In this document: positions 26,601-41,600 of the stretch, in pieces
Numbering within the stretch: position 1 is the stretch's first letter
Layout: each line of letters begins with the position of its first letter
Assembly: GCA_963402885.1 (NCBI GenBank)
Contig: OY727100.1
Span: 11,563,395 to 11,627,394 of the forward strand
Direction of reading: 5' to 3'
Length of the DNA stretch: 64,000 bases
Origin: Antedon bifida
Lineage: Eukaryota > Echinodermata > Crinoidea > Comatulida > Antedonidae
The notes under the pieces: model-generated
Told to the model about the DNA's origin: nothing
Databases searched by the model: none
Seen by the model: only the letters and a program-made list of their open reading frames with translations
Made by a program: the position numbers and the translations under genes

Positions 26601-29600
26601 TGTGTGTATAATACTGTGTGTATGATACTGTGTGTATATAATACTGTGTGTATAATACTGTGTGTATAATACTGTGTGTATAATACTGTGTGTATAATAC
26701 TGTGTGTATGATACTGTGTGTATATAATACTGTGTGTATAATACTGTATGTATAATACTGTGTGTATAATACTGTGTGTATAATACTGTGTGTATGATAC
26801 TGTGTGTATATAATACTGTGTGTGTATACTGTATGTATAACGGTTGTTCATTACTTTTCATGAGAATCAATTCATTTTCCAGTCCTCAGATGTTCTGAAT
26901 TGTAACTTTTGTTTACGGCTTTCTTTTTATATTTCAATTGCTTTTTATTAAAATTCCTGGAAATAATGACAATTCTAGACTGGATCTCAAATGGAGAAAA
27001 ATAAGCAAAACGCCAAATCAAAATGATAAAGCTACAAGCTTTCAGAAAACACTATTCTTTTGCCAGGCATTTTTAACTTGACTGTTCTAAATAAAGTGAG
27101 TTCTTATAATATTAATATTATCAAAGTACTGCACACAAAAGTGTATACAGTACATCATTATATATTATTTTTCCAAGAAATTGTTACTCCTGGTCTCACC
27201 ATGCTTCTCAAAATTACCAAACAAAACATTTATAAACCTGTCTGAGAGTAACAATAATACCAATTTAGTCACACATCCTCACCCCAGGGCGACAGCCACA
27301 TGCTGACATAACCCACCCCCTAGGCAAGGTGATTTTCTGCATTCTCCATCATAAAGCTTTCACTCAACAGGAATTATCAGGCAATTTCATCCTAGGATGT
27401 TATGTCAATATTTATATCTCAATTACCACCTAGTATCCATGTAATAATCAATAATAATTAAATAAGGTGGTGTTCAATAATCATCAAATAAAGAAACTAG
27501 ACTGCCATGATGCAGTTCAATTTCCTTCACACTATTTCAAATCTATATTTCTGAACCTCAAAATATATATATATATCAACTTTATTTATTCACTGGTGTA
27601 TACAGCACCACTCGTTCAATCAACATTGATTATTTTTAAACAAGTTTTATATATTACAAAATGGTGATATTAATTAATTAATAAAACATTTAATATTAAT
27701 ACAAAAAAAAAGAAAGACAAATTTGAAAAGAAAATTACAGCAAAATCCACTATTATGTTCATGCTAAATTTATTATAAAACAATCATTGTTATTGATTTT
27801 ATTTTTAGGACCATATTATTCTAATGCAGTAATTATTTCTAAACTCTTTAACCTGAGGATGGGGGAGGCGGACTGGTAGATGGGATGAATGGTTTCCTCT
27901 TGAATACAAAAAAACACTATAGATCTAAAAAGTAGAACAGTGTATATGTGAGGCCAGCTAAATCCCAAGATTAATCAAGTCTATGTTTAAAGCGTTTAAT
28001 CTGTTGCTGATTTGTGAATCAATGTTTTTATCATTTCACTAATAACAACATTTTTCACATTACATAGCCAATGAACTGTGAAACTAGACTTGTTGATTGC
28101 TTATTCGTGAGAAGACTTGTTATGTGATGTTCACATATCTACTAAATACGAAAATGAAGTGAAGAAAAACTACTGAGGGGCAGATATTAGAAATAAAATT
28201 TAGGCCTAGAACTATGGGTTGAACTAGTACTTGTGCTCCACTAGATTTAATTTGATCAATTTAAACTAGTCGTCAGCTAAGTTAATAAAAAAAAATCTTA
28301 ATTCAAATTCTGGCTACAATTTCCACCGGGTTAAATTAAGTGCAATGGTTAATTTTATTGACCTCTGTATTTAGAGTACAACTTACTAAGGGTATGTTCA
28401 GATCCATGGAGTTATTTACGCAAGCAATTTTCATATTATAATTAGCGTCGTAACAGCAAAGTGTTCAGATTTGCTAACGCATTCGTTTGAAGTGACCGAT
28501 TTGGGCGAACATCTAGTATGCAGGAGTGAATTTGATTGGTTAGAGGTCAAAATCGTTTATGCATGACTTTCGTATCGTAAGCGACGTTCACTAATCTTGT
28601 ACCTTGAGCTGTCGTAACGAACGAAAGATCAGTGTCGTAAGAGGTGGCTTCCACAAATCCTTTCCTAGTTCAGACTTATGGAGTTGTTGTACGCCCCGTA
28701 CAATACGAAAGCATAACAACTCTGTAGGTCTGAACAGGCCCATAAGTATTGGTTAAACTCCAAAATTCAAATGTTGCTATTAAATCTTAATTGGTCTTGG
28801 TTAAGTTTACTGTTCTTAAATCTACCCTTTTTCAAGTTCAATGAGAACAAGACTTGAAAGGAGCTGAGATGGGACAACAAATGAACGAGCCAAACACACT
28901 TCATATAGGCCTACAGAGGTGGTGGCCTGATTACATTAATTCTCATTCTTCAAGAAAAACGCATTCCATTCAAATTATTTACGAATGACAGATTCCTATT
29001 AAAAACTGTTAATAGAAAACCAAGCCATGAAACTTGAACAGATAGACAAAAGCCATTTACAATACCAACCTTTGATGACTAAATTTATCCAAGTAAAATT
29101 GGAACTTCGATCCCAATTTGTAAGAGGGTTGACTGTACACTGATAACTCCCAGCATCCTCTACTCTGATGTCATCCATTTGTAGAGAGACGCCATCATCG
29201 ACTATGTCAATACGACCGATATATCGTGAATCAATATGTGGTTCGGTGGTCTTCGGACTTAGTAGAATGAATATGGATTCGGTGAGATCGCTGCGCTTCC
29301 ATTCCAGAAGGAAAGGACCAGTGGCACGTTGGTAGCATGGAAGGATGGCAGATTCTCCAAGACCAATTTCTACAATCTTGACAGATTCACCTACAACAAA
29401 AAATTAACATTTGACTGTTTTAATAATAATAACAAATACTATTCTCTGCAGAAAATATGTATACTTAATTAAAGATTTAAATATTCATCAATTTGTTTAA
29501 CCTAAAAATGGTTAATTATGTATCTCATTAGAGATGTTACCAGGTTGTTTCTGATTTATCAAATGAATATGACATTTTTATGATCAACAATACAGTTAAT

Positions 29601-32600
29601 TACACAAACCAACTTCTACTTTTCGAGTTATATCTCACTCTTCGAGGAGAAGGGGCTATTGTTGGTTTATCCAGGTAAGCTAGGCACGAAATAGACTAAA
29701 AGAACTGTGCCAATTATTATGGCATATCTGATGGTCAGATTTGCCATGGTCAACCTAGCTGAGGGTCAGTATAGCTGATGGTGGAACTACAACATGGCCT
29801 GGGAAACACAAAAGTCTCAAACAAGTTCAATGGTGATATAACCATGTTGTAATAGTCATTGGTCAATTTCTTATGTCAACAACGCTACCAAGGCTAAACA
29901 GAGAGAATGCATGGCTATTGCTATAAAAAGCAATTTGGTTGTTTATTTGACCTTTAGCCTTGTGTAAATAGAAACACATTTAAACTTGGTAATATTACCA
30001 ATCAGAATTTCTATTACAAAAGATATAGAATCAGTAGTTTGCAAAAATGTCAACATTCATAGTACAATTCAGTACAAATAAAAAGAATATTATTTGATTG
30101 ATCAACTTTATTATAAATCACAACATAATGTTTGTTATTATTGGACTCTAATTTGTAATAAATATGGTCATAACAATGTTTACTCCTACAAACTTTCATA
30201 AATAACCTTTGTAATTAATTACAGTTTAGAATAAGTACTGTAGTGCAAAGATGAGCTGGCCAAATGTGATAAACATCTCCTTGTATGGCTATTTTGAAAG
30301 TCCAAACTTAATTAAACATACTAATTTAATAGACAATTGACATTCCTGGTTCCTGTTTGGGAAATACCTCTAATTTTCCAGCTGCTGTGATGGTACAATC
30401 CATGTATTGATTTCTCTATCATAACCAATATATCAGTTCCATAATTCCTGTCTTAATCTGTCAAATTCTTTATAATAAATGTTGAATTGATATATGATAT
30501 ACTATATATAGTATATAATATCCATACTAATGCAATATAAGGTCATTTAAAGGTCAGACAACCGGTAGCAAGACAAGGAGAGTGGAGAGAGATTGAGGCA
30601 ATTATGAATAATAGAGGAAGGAGAAGAGAGAAAAATACACAAACCATCACTCCCACTAGCAGACTGTCCCATTGCGACTGTGAGGTTGAAAATTTGTCTT
30701 TTCATATTTTCCTCCACTTCATAGGAAAAGGGCTAATGTTGTTTTGTCCAGGTAAGACTGGCAAAAAATATAACCAACATCAGTTTCATTCTAAAATCAA
30801 GTCTTTTAAATGTATTGACAACTTTTTAATTTATGACATAAAATTCACATATTTTATAATCAGCTAAATCGTTTCAATCATTAGATTACCTATCTTGTCT
30901 CGCTAAACAAATTAATCGCACGATGCATCTGCACTTTAACAATAGACAGAGATTGCCATAGAAACTAATGACAACAGTTCCTAATGTTTCTTCTTGCATA
31001 ATAAACCACCAAGGTCTGGGTATTGACTATTGAAGGGTTCAATACTAAATTCATCGTCAATTAAACAGTGGGAGGAAACTACAACAAGTACCAATATATT
31101 TACAGCAGTATATTTAATTCTCCATTGATCCTGCCTATACCAGTATATACTATAGTATGTGAGTTAGTTCCATAATGTTCTGGTTACATAACAAATAGTG
31201 ATTATACTCCCAATACAGAGATATACGGCAAGGCCAGAGATAAATGGCATGGGCTGAAATGGACCACCAGAACACTGGGGTAACCTCTTACTCATTTTAA
31301 AAGATGCACTGGGTTATTTTCAGTGCACATAAAGCCAGATATGCATATTGGACCTCCAGTTTTGCATCTTTTATCTGAGAAGACTTGTCCTACCACCAGG
31401 ACTATGGTCAAAGAGAACCTTGAACCTGTGCCGATGTCATGGCAGTGGTTTGCAGTGCCCACTGACTTAATCAGTGAACCACTCGACTCAACACTATTTA
31501 ATAGTATAACAGTAATATAGAACCTTAGTCTTTCCATTAATATACAGTGAAATTAATTTGAGTCATTATAAATGCTTATTCGATAACCATCAAAAGTAGG
31601 CGTCTATTCACAACTACTGTATTGCAAATAATGTTTAATAGTAATTTGATACATGGAAGCAATACTTGGATAATATTGTGACGTTTACAGTGAATTGATG
31701 ATATAATGGTACGTCACGCACTGAATTACAAATAATTTCAATAGAATTGATTATTTTTATTTATAAATTAATGCCCTTTTGATATGATAATGACATTGTA
31801 TGTTTTTTTTATAATGTTTATGTATTCTGTATTAATATGAATTTATTTATTCATTTCATTTTGCAAGGATAAATATTTTTTTGAATTTTATTGTTGTATT
31901 CTATGTATTTCTATTTTACTAGCTTTGGATAAAGTTCTTATGACATTTTAAAAATATTTTACAGGCCAGCTAAAAATATGAAATAATATATGATATAATT
32001 CATTATTTTAATTTTATAAGATACAATGTTCTATTTCAGTGTTTGAGCTTACAATTTATCTTGGTGCAACCCTACTCATAAATATATCTAGCCTTCCTAC
32101 TTATGTTAAATTTTATTGCATATAATTATTATCATGTACTATAGCTATCATCACATTTATATATCTTTTTTTCATATTATATCTTGCGGCTTCACTGAGC
32201 CGCTTCACTGAAGTGTATCAAATGAAAACACCATCAATTAAAGAGCTCTTCATGTTTTTTCTAAATTGTTGTTCATTTACAGTTGATTGAAATTCAACAG
32301 GTGTCTGTGGTGTAAATCATTGTACTGTACACATCCCAACAGCTTGCTAATCTGAGTTCTGCACCTAAACCTAAAGGGCCTTTGAAAATGTGTCACCTAT
32401 GTATTATTAGGTCTATATATATAATACATAATAATCAGTTTATGCACCTAAATCCAAAGAGGCCTTTTAAATATGTCGGCTACTGTATGAACTACTGTAG
32501 GCATACATAATCTAACTTTTATCCTGTGAACTTTGTCACATACTTTATTTCAAATTTTTTTTTTTAGAATTTTTAAAATGAAAGAAAGGTGAATCTAGGA

Positions 32601-35600
32601 GAGATATAAGGTAAGGATGGATATAATGAATGTCCGCTATGGTTTAAAAAAACCTACTGACAAAGAATAAATAATCAATATTTTTGTTTTAGTTATTTAA
32701 CATGTTATATGGTTCGTTATTTATCATGCAATAGACACATGACTTAATTACAGGATTAAAACTCATATGATAGGCTTTGTAAGGCACTGTATTGTAATTT
32801 TGACAGGATTTGAACCAATGATCCTTGAATAAGAAAGCAAGTATGTGAACCACCAATCAACAGTGCCACTACATATTTATATATAGACATTTCAACATCA
32901 TTCAACAATGTCGGCTTCTATAAAATCTGCCTTAATATTGACGCATCATTTTAAATATTAACAGCAGTTTCCAACCATGTCACTAATAGTTAATACTCGT
33001 AACTTTATTGAATCTTTACAATAATATATAAATAAACAATAAAAAAAAAACACATTTCATAAATAATTGAACTATGAATAAAGATTCTATTTTTAATCTC
33101 TGTCACAATGTTTTACACTGAACACTTTGCAAAAATGCATCTGCTACTATATGAAGTGTGAGGGGTTGATCTTTACAAAATGTTTTGACACAGTATGAAT
33201 AGCCTACTGCCTAAAGGTAGTAAAGCACAGAACCATAGTGACACGCTTGAACGAGTCGTTGAGCTGATGGCCCTCACCAACAAAGGATCTAATTTACCGT
33301 AAAATTACCAGCAGGAGAGGAAATTAAAAGGCTTTCGATTAAAAAAACAGGCTTTTTATTTCAATTCTATGAATTTTTCATTTTTTATTTGATTCATAGT
33401 AAACGTTTATTTACAGGATTCGACAACACAGTGATGAAATGAATATTTAAGGTGTATATATGCTCCATTTCCTACTACACACAGCCTGTATTATATTATA
33501 TATTATCCATATTTTTCTTATTTTTTAAGTTACTTGAAGGCGAAAGTATCATTGACTCAAATGTGCCCATCCACATATTAAAAAATGTCCATCCTTTGCA
33601 AGTGAGTTCAAGTGTTACAATATAAATGTTGCCATTGTACAGTATAGTGTATTAGACCAATAATATCTTAAAAGCAGTAAATGTATATTTGTTTGCTTAC
33701 TTACTCCAATATCTACCATAATTCACTACACAAAAACCAGACAGACTATGAAATCTTTACATATCTGTAAATAAAACGCTTGTGTATCGTTAAACAAAGT
33801 AAATTCAATTTAATATTAGATTCATTACTAATACTTAAGCAAGCATGACTCTACATTGAGTGAATGCGATTACATTCATTAACTAATTGGGTTAATCCTG
33901 ATCAAGTTTCCAGTGTCTTCATCCAAGTTCAATGGCTGACATAAAAACAATGAACCGAGAAATGTCTTCTTATAACCTTTATTGCTATCTTGGCACTCAC
34001 TGAGTATGTTAACTGAAGATTTCAATCGCCCACCTTTTTAAATGTAAATGTGGTTTCATAAAAAAAAATATAAACAAAATTTTGCTTCACTGCAATCCTA
34101 GATACGTTTACAACAAGATATATACATACACACAACAAGATATGTTGATCTTAAGCTATCTACAAAAATCTATCTATAAAAGTAGTTTGAAAAAAAGCAT
34201 GATGGACCAAAATATCATATGTTAGTGATATGATGTCATCGTGTCCATACATGGGCACATCACATCACATAAAGTTTGATAGTGTAAACAGAGCTTAACA
34301 GACATGCTATTATAGACCTACTGTAAAATTGAGCTTTCTTGTCAATAGCTATAATTATAGAGAACTGAATGTTGCCATAGGACAAAAAATGCTGCCAAAG
34401 GGCAATGACTGAGAGGATCCTTTAAACTGACCTGTACACATATAGCAATATGCCAGAAACTTAAAACACCTACAAACTATAATCTTGGCCCACTCTTTGG
34501 TAGACAATGAAAATACAAGTAGGAGTGATTGGATAAATAAATTGGTAAATTGCCTAAACATTATACTCAAAAAAGAGCAATTACAGAATATATTTTGTAA
34601 AAGGGGTCAAATGTGCTAGTTAAGGATGGCATAGCATCCAATTTCTGCAGCAAATAACAAGACAATACAAGTCTGTATAAATAAGGAAATAAATACAGAA
34701 ATTGTAAATTAAATTAAGGAATAGCTGGGTATTTATGAATAAATTTAAATTTATTCTGCTTGAATGGAAACTCTAAAACAAAATGCACATTTTAAATTAT
34801 ACGATATTAATAAATGACTCAAAGGTTTGAGAAATTGGTCAAATCATTCTTTAGTTAATAACATTTATGACATAATTACCTTTTTCCAACTAATAAAATT
34901 GCAGATTTTCTGCCTCAGGCGTTGTAATGTTTTCTTTATATCAATTATTGTAATTTATTTAGTAGTTTCATTTTTCAAAGCTTTCAACCTGTATGTGACA
35001 CACATAACTAATATGCAATCAACATTAAATATACTGTACAACTGTGTTTTGCTTAATGACAAATGAATCATTTATAATGACTAAGACCCAAATTATTATT
35101 TTTTTTTTTTGCAAATGCGAGGACAATTATTATACTGTCCTAATTTTTAGTGATAAGGCATTTTCTATTTTAGTTAATAATTCATATAGTTCTGTGGGAT
35201 ATAGGCCTGAGAAATATTTAAAGAAGAAAAGATGAGATTTAATTTGCATATTTATTTCTTACACCAATTTTCTAAAAAAATGTCTGTTGGTTGTCCCACC
35301 TAAAATAAATTGGTTATATTATATTTTTAATTTATATTAATTAAATATAGATGACTGGCATATCAAATCAAGATCAAGCCAAGAATTACTTGATTGAAAA
35401 TCTGAGGCTATAATTATCAAAACATGTTCTTCTTATAGGTTATTTTGAATATTGACTTTAAGCAAAATCATTGACTTTTTTAACAAAGCTATTCAGGAGA
35501 CACCCTTTATAGGTCCCAATGGTGTCCCCTCAATAGGGGGTTGTACTCTGAAAGAAAAAACAACATTAACTTGATATAGTCAATCAGATTAGATTTTAAG

Positions 35601-38600
35601 AACAAAACATGTTTTTGTTTATTTTTTCTACATTAAGACCTACGGAAATTAATCCCTGTGAAACACATTAAATCATATTTCCAAGGCTAAAATAAGAAAT
35701 ATGTTTTGATAAGCTTCATGAGAAAATATTATGAAAAGTGGTTACCATAAATTAGATATCTCAAAACAGTATGTATTACATGAAATTTGCATATTAAGTT
35801 GTTTTGCCAAAGGCTGGGATCAATAGCCACTTATGAGATAAAGTGGTATAAAATAATATCAAGTCAAAATTATATTACGTTGGTGTTTCAGTAGATATGG
35901 TAGCTGGCTACTACACAGGGGTGTAGCATATGGTACTGTATATAATCCTCAACACACATATTAAAATTGTATTTAAAAATGTATAAAAACTATTTTTCAA
36001 AATTGTTAACGGCTATACTTTTATCAATATTTCTAGGAGAATAGTTATTTATGAAGTTTTATCTTATTTTAAGGAAGACAAGTTATTTTCAACTCCATAA
36101 GAACTCTAGAAAACCTTTGGATTCAACATAAATGTACTTGGAAGTTTCCTCTGAATAGGGGGGTTGTTGGTTTGGTTGTAGGCCTACTTTAGTGTATTGC
36201 CTCATATTCGTATTATTATTATCACAGGAAAGTATCCCTTGAATTTTAGTGTTGCAGATAAGGGGTTGTACTGTACACCTAGACCTTAATGTACATAGTA
36301 CAGCCTATGTAAACATTTGATAGTCAAAATCAAATAAAGTCTATAGAATAAAAATAATAACGGTACATTTAAAATTCACTTTCAAGGAAAGTGTTTTGAT
36401 TGATTGAATTCCCCTAAAGAGAATCTAACAAGTAAAAATTACATAAATATAATCTCAAAGGTCATTTTAAATTCCAATTTGTTCAAAAATCACACCTTGT
36501 TAGACAAGAAACTCTTCAACAATCCCAACAGAGGAAAACCACCATGGGTGGGTTAGAGGGCAAAGAAAATTACTTTTTTAGGCAGGAGGTTGGACTAAAT
36601 GCAATCAGCCTGGTGGTAGTTCAAGGGTATCTTACTAGGAATACTTGGAATAGCAAGTCAGCTCTTTATTACCATGATTACAGAATTAGTTGTTCATTTC
36701 TTAATCAAAACCATCTTTGAGAATAATGAAAACACTGAATTTAGCAAGTTTAAGCCCACACATTGAGTACTGTTATGATGAGAGAAAATGTAAACATTAC
36801 TGCAGTAATTTCATTTCTAAACTTCAAACCCATCTTCGAATAAATACTCAATCAAGCAAGTATTGTATTGAGTGGATGAATCATTAAAAACAATTATTAG
36901 AAAGTTTTGAATAGTTCGTAATTATACAAAAATATGTAAAATTGTAAGTAGTAGAAATTTGTTATTGTGATACATTTATTATTCAAAGAACTACAGTAAA
37001 AAGATGGTTTTTATTGTATGTAGGTGTAGATTAAATCATAAAAAATTGTGTATTCATAATAATGTGGATCAAACATGGACCCAAGTCCAAAATATGATAT
37101 GGTACGGTTATTTAGATTAGGCATCCCATAGTCCAGCTAGTACAGTTGTGTTTATTCAAGTCAGTACAGCGACATCAATAATACATATATAAAGAATCAT
37201 ATTATTACATACTATACTCATAGTAGCTGGAGCCATTTTAAATACATCGGTATCAATATCCACAAATTGATTTTTTTTAGGAGAACAATGTAAATATTTA
37301 CTTTGCAATCAGATATGATACTGTCCCACTATGGATGAGTAACCATTTTATGAATATTCAATAAATTCATTTTTGACAAAATGTCTGTAGAAACTTGGTA
37401 AAATCAACATATTTTCTAGTAGAATAATATGGTGTAATATGTAAATCTGAATACTAAAATAACCCCTTATAGACTTACCTCACACATTGAAATACATAAA
37501 TTTGTTCATACAAAATTGACATAGACAGTTCTATGATATTTAATATGCTAAAACTGGACATTGATTTATACAGAAGGAAATGTATCCAACAGAATAATAA
37601 ATTATATTGATATAAAACACTAATAAAAAAATAACTTAATAACTAATATTTGATAAACAACAAATTCTATATTTAGTAAAAACAGATTCCATATTTATCT
37701 GGTATTAATTCCATTTTCGGTAAATCAGCTTCAATGTTTGAAAAAAAAACCCAGACAATATTTGAGAGAATATTGTCAATGGAACAATATCTTCAATATT
37801 TGGATCAGTATCGTCCATATTTGGAACAACATTTCCATATTTGGTGCTAAACAATCTTGACTTTGTTGTAAAAATATCATGAATAAAGCAGAGATATTAC
37901 ACTACTGTATAATATCTCTATGAATAAAGTAAAGCAAAGAGAACAGGGTTTTCTGGTATCAATTACCTTGTGATTGATCAAGATCAACAATAAAAACCTA
38001 TTGTGACAAACCCAGCATGATAATTCCATCATCTCTTGACCTTAAAACATCAAAGATGAGAGCCTTGTTCATGGTCATCTACTTGGGTAACAATAAACAA
38101 ATCAAACTCTTGTTCTGTGAGGTCTATGTTTTTCATGACTTTTGAAATAAACATTTCAATCCACAAGGATGTAGAATCATTAATATTAAAACACATTTGA
38201 TTTTTTTGTAAAATTTGTTATGATTATGTTAATCAGTACCAGTAATGCATTGAAGTACAGTATAACCTTCTGTATTTTATAATGAAGGTTTTTTTTATAG
38301 GATTTTCTTTTTTGATGATGCAATCAATAAACAGAATAAAACGAAAAACTTAAGTTTCAGAAGAGCATGCTATTTTTTTGTCGCTACTGTAGTTACATAA
38401 TTATCGGGTATTCAATTGCTATATTATATTCTATCATTTTATCAAAACTGTACTAAATGAATGATATAAAACAGGTAGATGGAAGAATATGAAAAATGTT
38501 TAGACTTCAAATCTTTACACATTCCATTTTTGGTGGATGGAAAGCAAGACAATATTACAATATCCCTTGAAGCTATAACGAAGAAAGAATAGTGGAAAAC

Positions 38601-41600
38601 AAATTGTCAATGGGTTTCAATATAATACCTGTATAAAAGAAATATCAGGCAAGAAGTGTGCCAACACACAAATATTGAATTGACAAGAACTGAACTATGG
38701 TAACCTCAAACCACAGCACAAGCCATATTGTTCATTATTTCTTTAGAGAATATAAACAATGCAATTCAATTCCTCAAGTGGTAGTTCTTAAATTACAAAC
38801 TTTAATATAGGTAGAAAAGTGTAGTCTACCCAAGATAGATTTAATCTAAAATACCCTGCTACTGTTCAGCTGTAAAACTGAACTCCACAAAATGAAAATT
38901 TGATTTGATTAGTACTAACTAACTATAAAGTTTATCAATGTCTTATCATTGTCTTGTTGGTGGTTAACTACACACAACACTTGTTGGTAAGCACTATTTC
39001 AATCAAACCAACATATTTCAACTGGTACAAACTATTACCCCTAATACCAAAACGCATTCTGTGCCATTGATTCTTATAAAACAAATGTCCTAAATTTTCA
39101 TTATTCTATCCAGGGAGATTTATATGTCCCCGGTTCTATCTACGAATTAAACCAATGAAATAATAGTAAAATGGTTTTATTTTTAATAGGATTACTAGAT
39201 TGAATTAACACCTGAAAAGATCAATATCTCAGCACCATTTTGTTGATGCTAATCGTAAACGGAGCATATGACAGATTAGTGACTACCTAAACATATGACA
39301 AGCACACCTTTTCAATTTGATATAAAGATGAACGTGTTGGATTACACGAAAACCAACAAACATCATGTTTATTTAATTTCAGCATATTGGTATTATCAAA
39401 CCCAGCTAGGTTTTGATTGAGGGTCTGATATTTCCTGTCAATGTCTATGTACTTTGACAAAAAAATCAAATTTATTTTTAGTTCCTTTTTGATATACTTC
39501 TTTTGATTTACCGGAGAAAACTTTATTTTCCAAACAGGAGCAAACTCATAGCTAGTTTGTAAATAACAGATATAAAGAGTAATAAAGTTTTCTAACTTAC
39601 ATACTTGTATGTACTTTATAGTGTGGTAAACCTGGTACACTTGTAAATTGCATGTACCGGTAAACCTTGCTTTTTGTTAGGTTTGCTTGTGTTTTCAAAC
39701 TAAAGTTTGCTAGTGTAAAATAGGCTTTAAAACTTGATGATAAAGATGCATCATGTTGACTTCCAAAGTACAAATTCTCCAATAAAATCAATCAACCCAA
39801 TGATAGTATAATTACTTAAAGGTTAAATTCTATCAATAATGACCTCAGTATTAAACTCATTATTGAGCTGTATACTACATTCCAGAATCCAAGTTCGTTT
39901 ATTGTCAGAAAACAAAAAGAACATTTTTTGAACTATTAGTGAATTTTTAGCTACAATAAGGAGATTACAGTAGCTTAGCCACATTATTGTATTTTGCTTC
40001 ATTAGGGTATTCATGATAACAATCCCACCTTATTACCAAATTGGGTGAATATGTTATAATTATTGTTTAATGATTTGCATGATAGACACTTTATAAAGTT
40101 TTGTTCCCAACATACGAGCAATACAATGGCATAGCAATCATTTATTTTTTTCTTTATTACGCAAGTCAGATTTTGTAAGGGGAAAAAAACCTAAAATCTA
40201 TAAATACTGTAGTACTAAATTCCATGAACCTCTAAAGTTTAATGAGATCTAAGAAGATGCAAAATTTGTTTTATTTGGCCTCAAAATGTCTTCTTATTTA
40301 AAATGTCGCATTGTCAGACAATCCAAACCGTTATATGTAAATAAGCTTCTTTGACTCTTTGTGGCTGAAGTGCACCCTGGATTCAACCACAGAGAATCAA
40401 TATCCTTAAAACACAAAAGCCTACATTTAAATCCTTTATTCAACAAATTAAATACAAAACATCTTTGTATAATGACAGAATAAAACACACGCTTCAACTT
40501 GGGCTAATTTACTGCAGCAGAGTTTCTGTACAGAAATAACACGCTAAGTTACTCGCATCACCAGTAATGAATAAACAATTTGTGTACATTAAATATTTGC
40601 GAACATTTATTTCATTGTTAGCAGGTAAACAAGAAAAACTGAGTCAACTGACACTGTAGTGTGGGTATCACCATCTGCATCAACAGCTTGCTATTTAAAA
40701 TAGTCAAATACCTTGAGGAAGTCTGTAGGTCCAAAATAAAGAGAAATGATTTTTAAAATATAAATTAAAGAGCATAATACTATAGTAACACTTTTTAACA
40801 AAAACATCTGCATCTAACGGTTAACCATTTATATTCACTGTAGGAAATACAAGTTGGCCAGTCCTAAACAAAGTGAAAATGATCTTTAAATATTAAACAG
40901 TATTCATTTTCCAAACAACTGTTTGTCATCTACAGTACATATAATGGTTTGTTATTTGTTGATTGTCAAATATCTTGAGGAAATACAACTTACTGTACTG
41001 TAGTTGTTCCAAGACAAAGAGAAAGTCATCTATATTTAGAATAAATAACGTAATGGTTAAACAATTTGTTCTCATCTGTAATGGTTTGGTAATCACTAGT
41101 GAAAATGTGAAATTGATATTTAAAATAAAGAAAAACTAACAGTATTTGCCAAAATGTTTTTAAATAATGTGCATCCAACGGTATGATTTGGAATCATTAT
41201 CAAATATCCTAAGATTGAAGTTGGTCCAAAACAAAGAGGAAGTGATGTTTGTCATACAGAATATTTATTAAGTAGGCACTACATCTGTATTCAATGGTAT
41301 TCTATTTGAAGTCAATAACCACATCTTAAGGATATTTACACAATAGAATATCACTCTAAAGTCTGTACAGTTTCCATTTGCTCAGAAATCATTTGAACAC
41401 TGTAAATACAGCCGTTAAATATCCTTTGATCGGTGTAAATGTGTTTGATGAAATGATCAATATCATATTTATACTATGTGTCCTGGGATTATTTAGTGGA
41501 ATCAAGTATCAGCTATATTAAGCAATACTGTGAGTGTGAGTCTCCGCACAAATGGAAAAGTTTCACTATCTATAGTGTGAAGGCCTGAAGCAATAAGAAC

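Noticed and set aside
26546..26870. Two overlapping minus-strand open frames of 92-101 codons with repeating Tyr/His/Thr peptides
   Set aside because: They are translations of the 14-bp minisatellite; the period is not a multiple of three, so each frame gives the same kind of peptide. No start context, no splice logic.
39287..39640. 117-codon open frame on the minus strand in the long first intron
   Set aside because: No recognisable domain, AT-driven composition, no supporting splice sites or start context.
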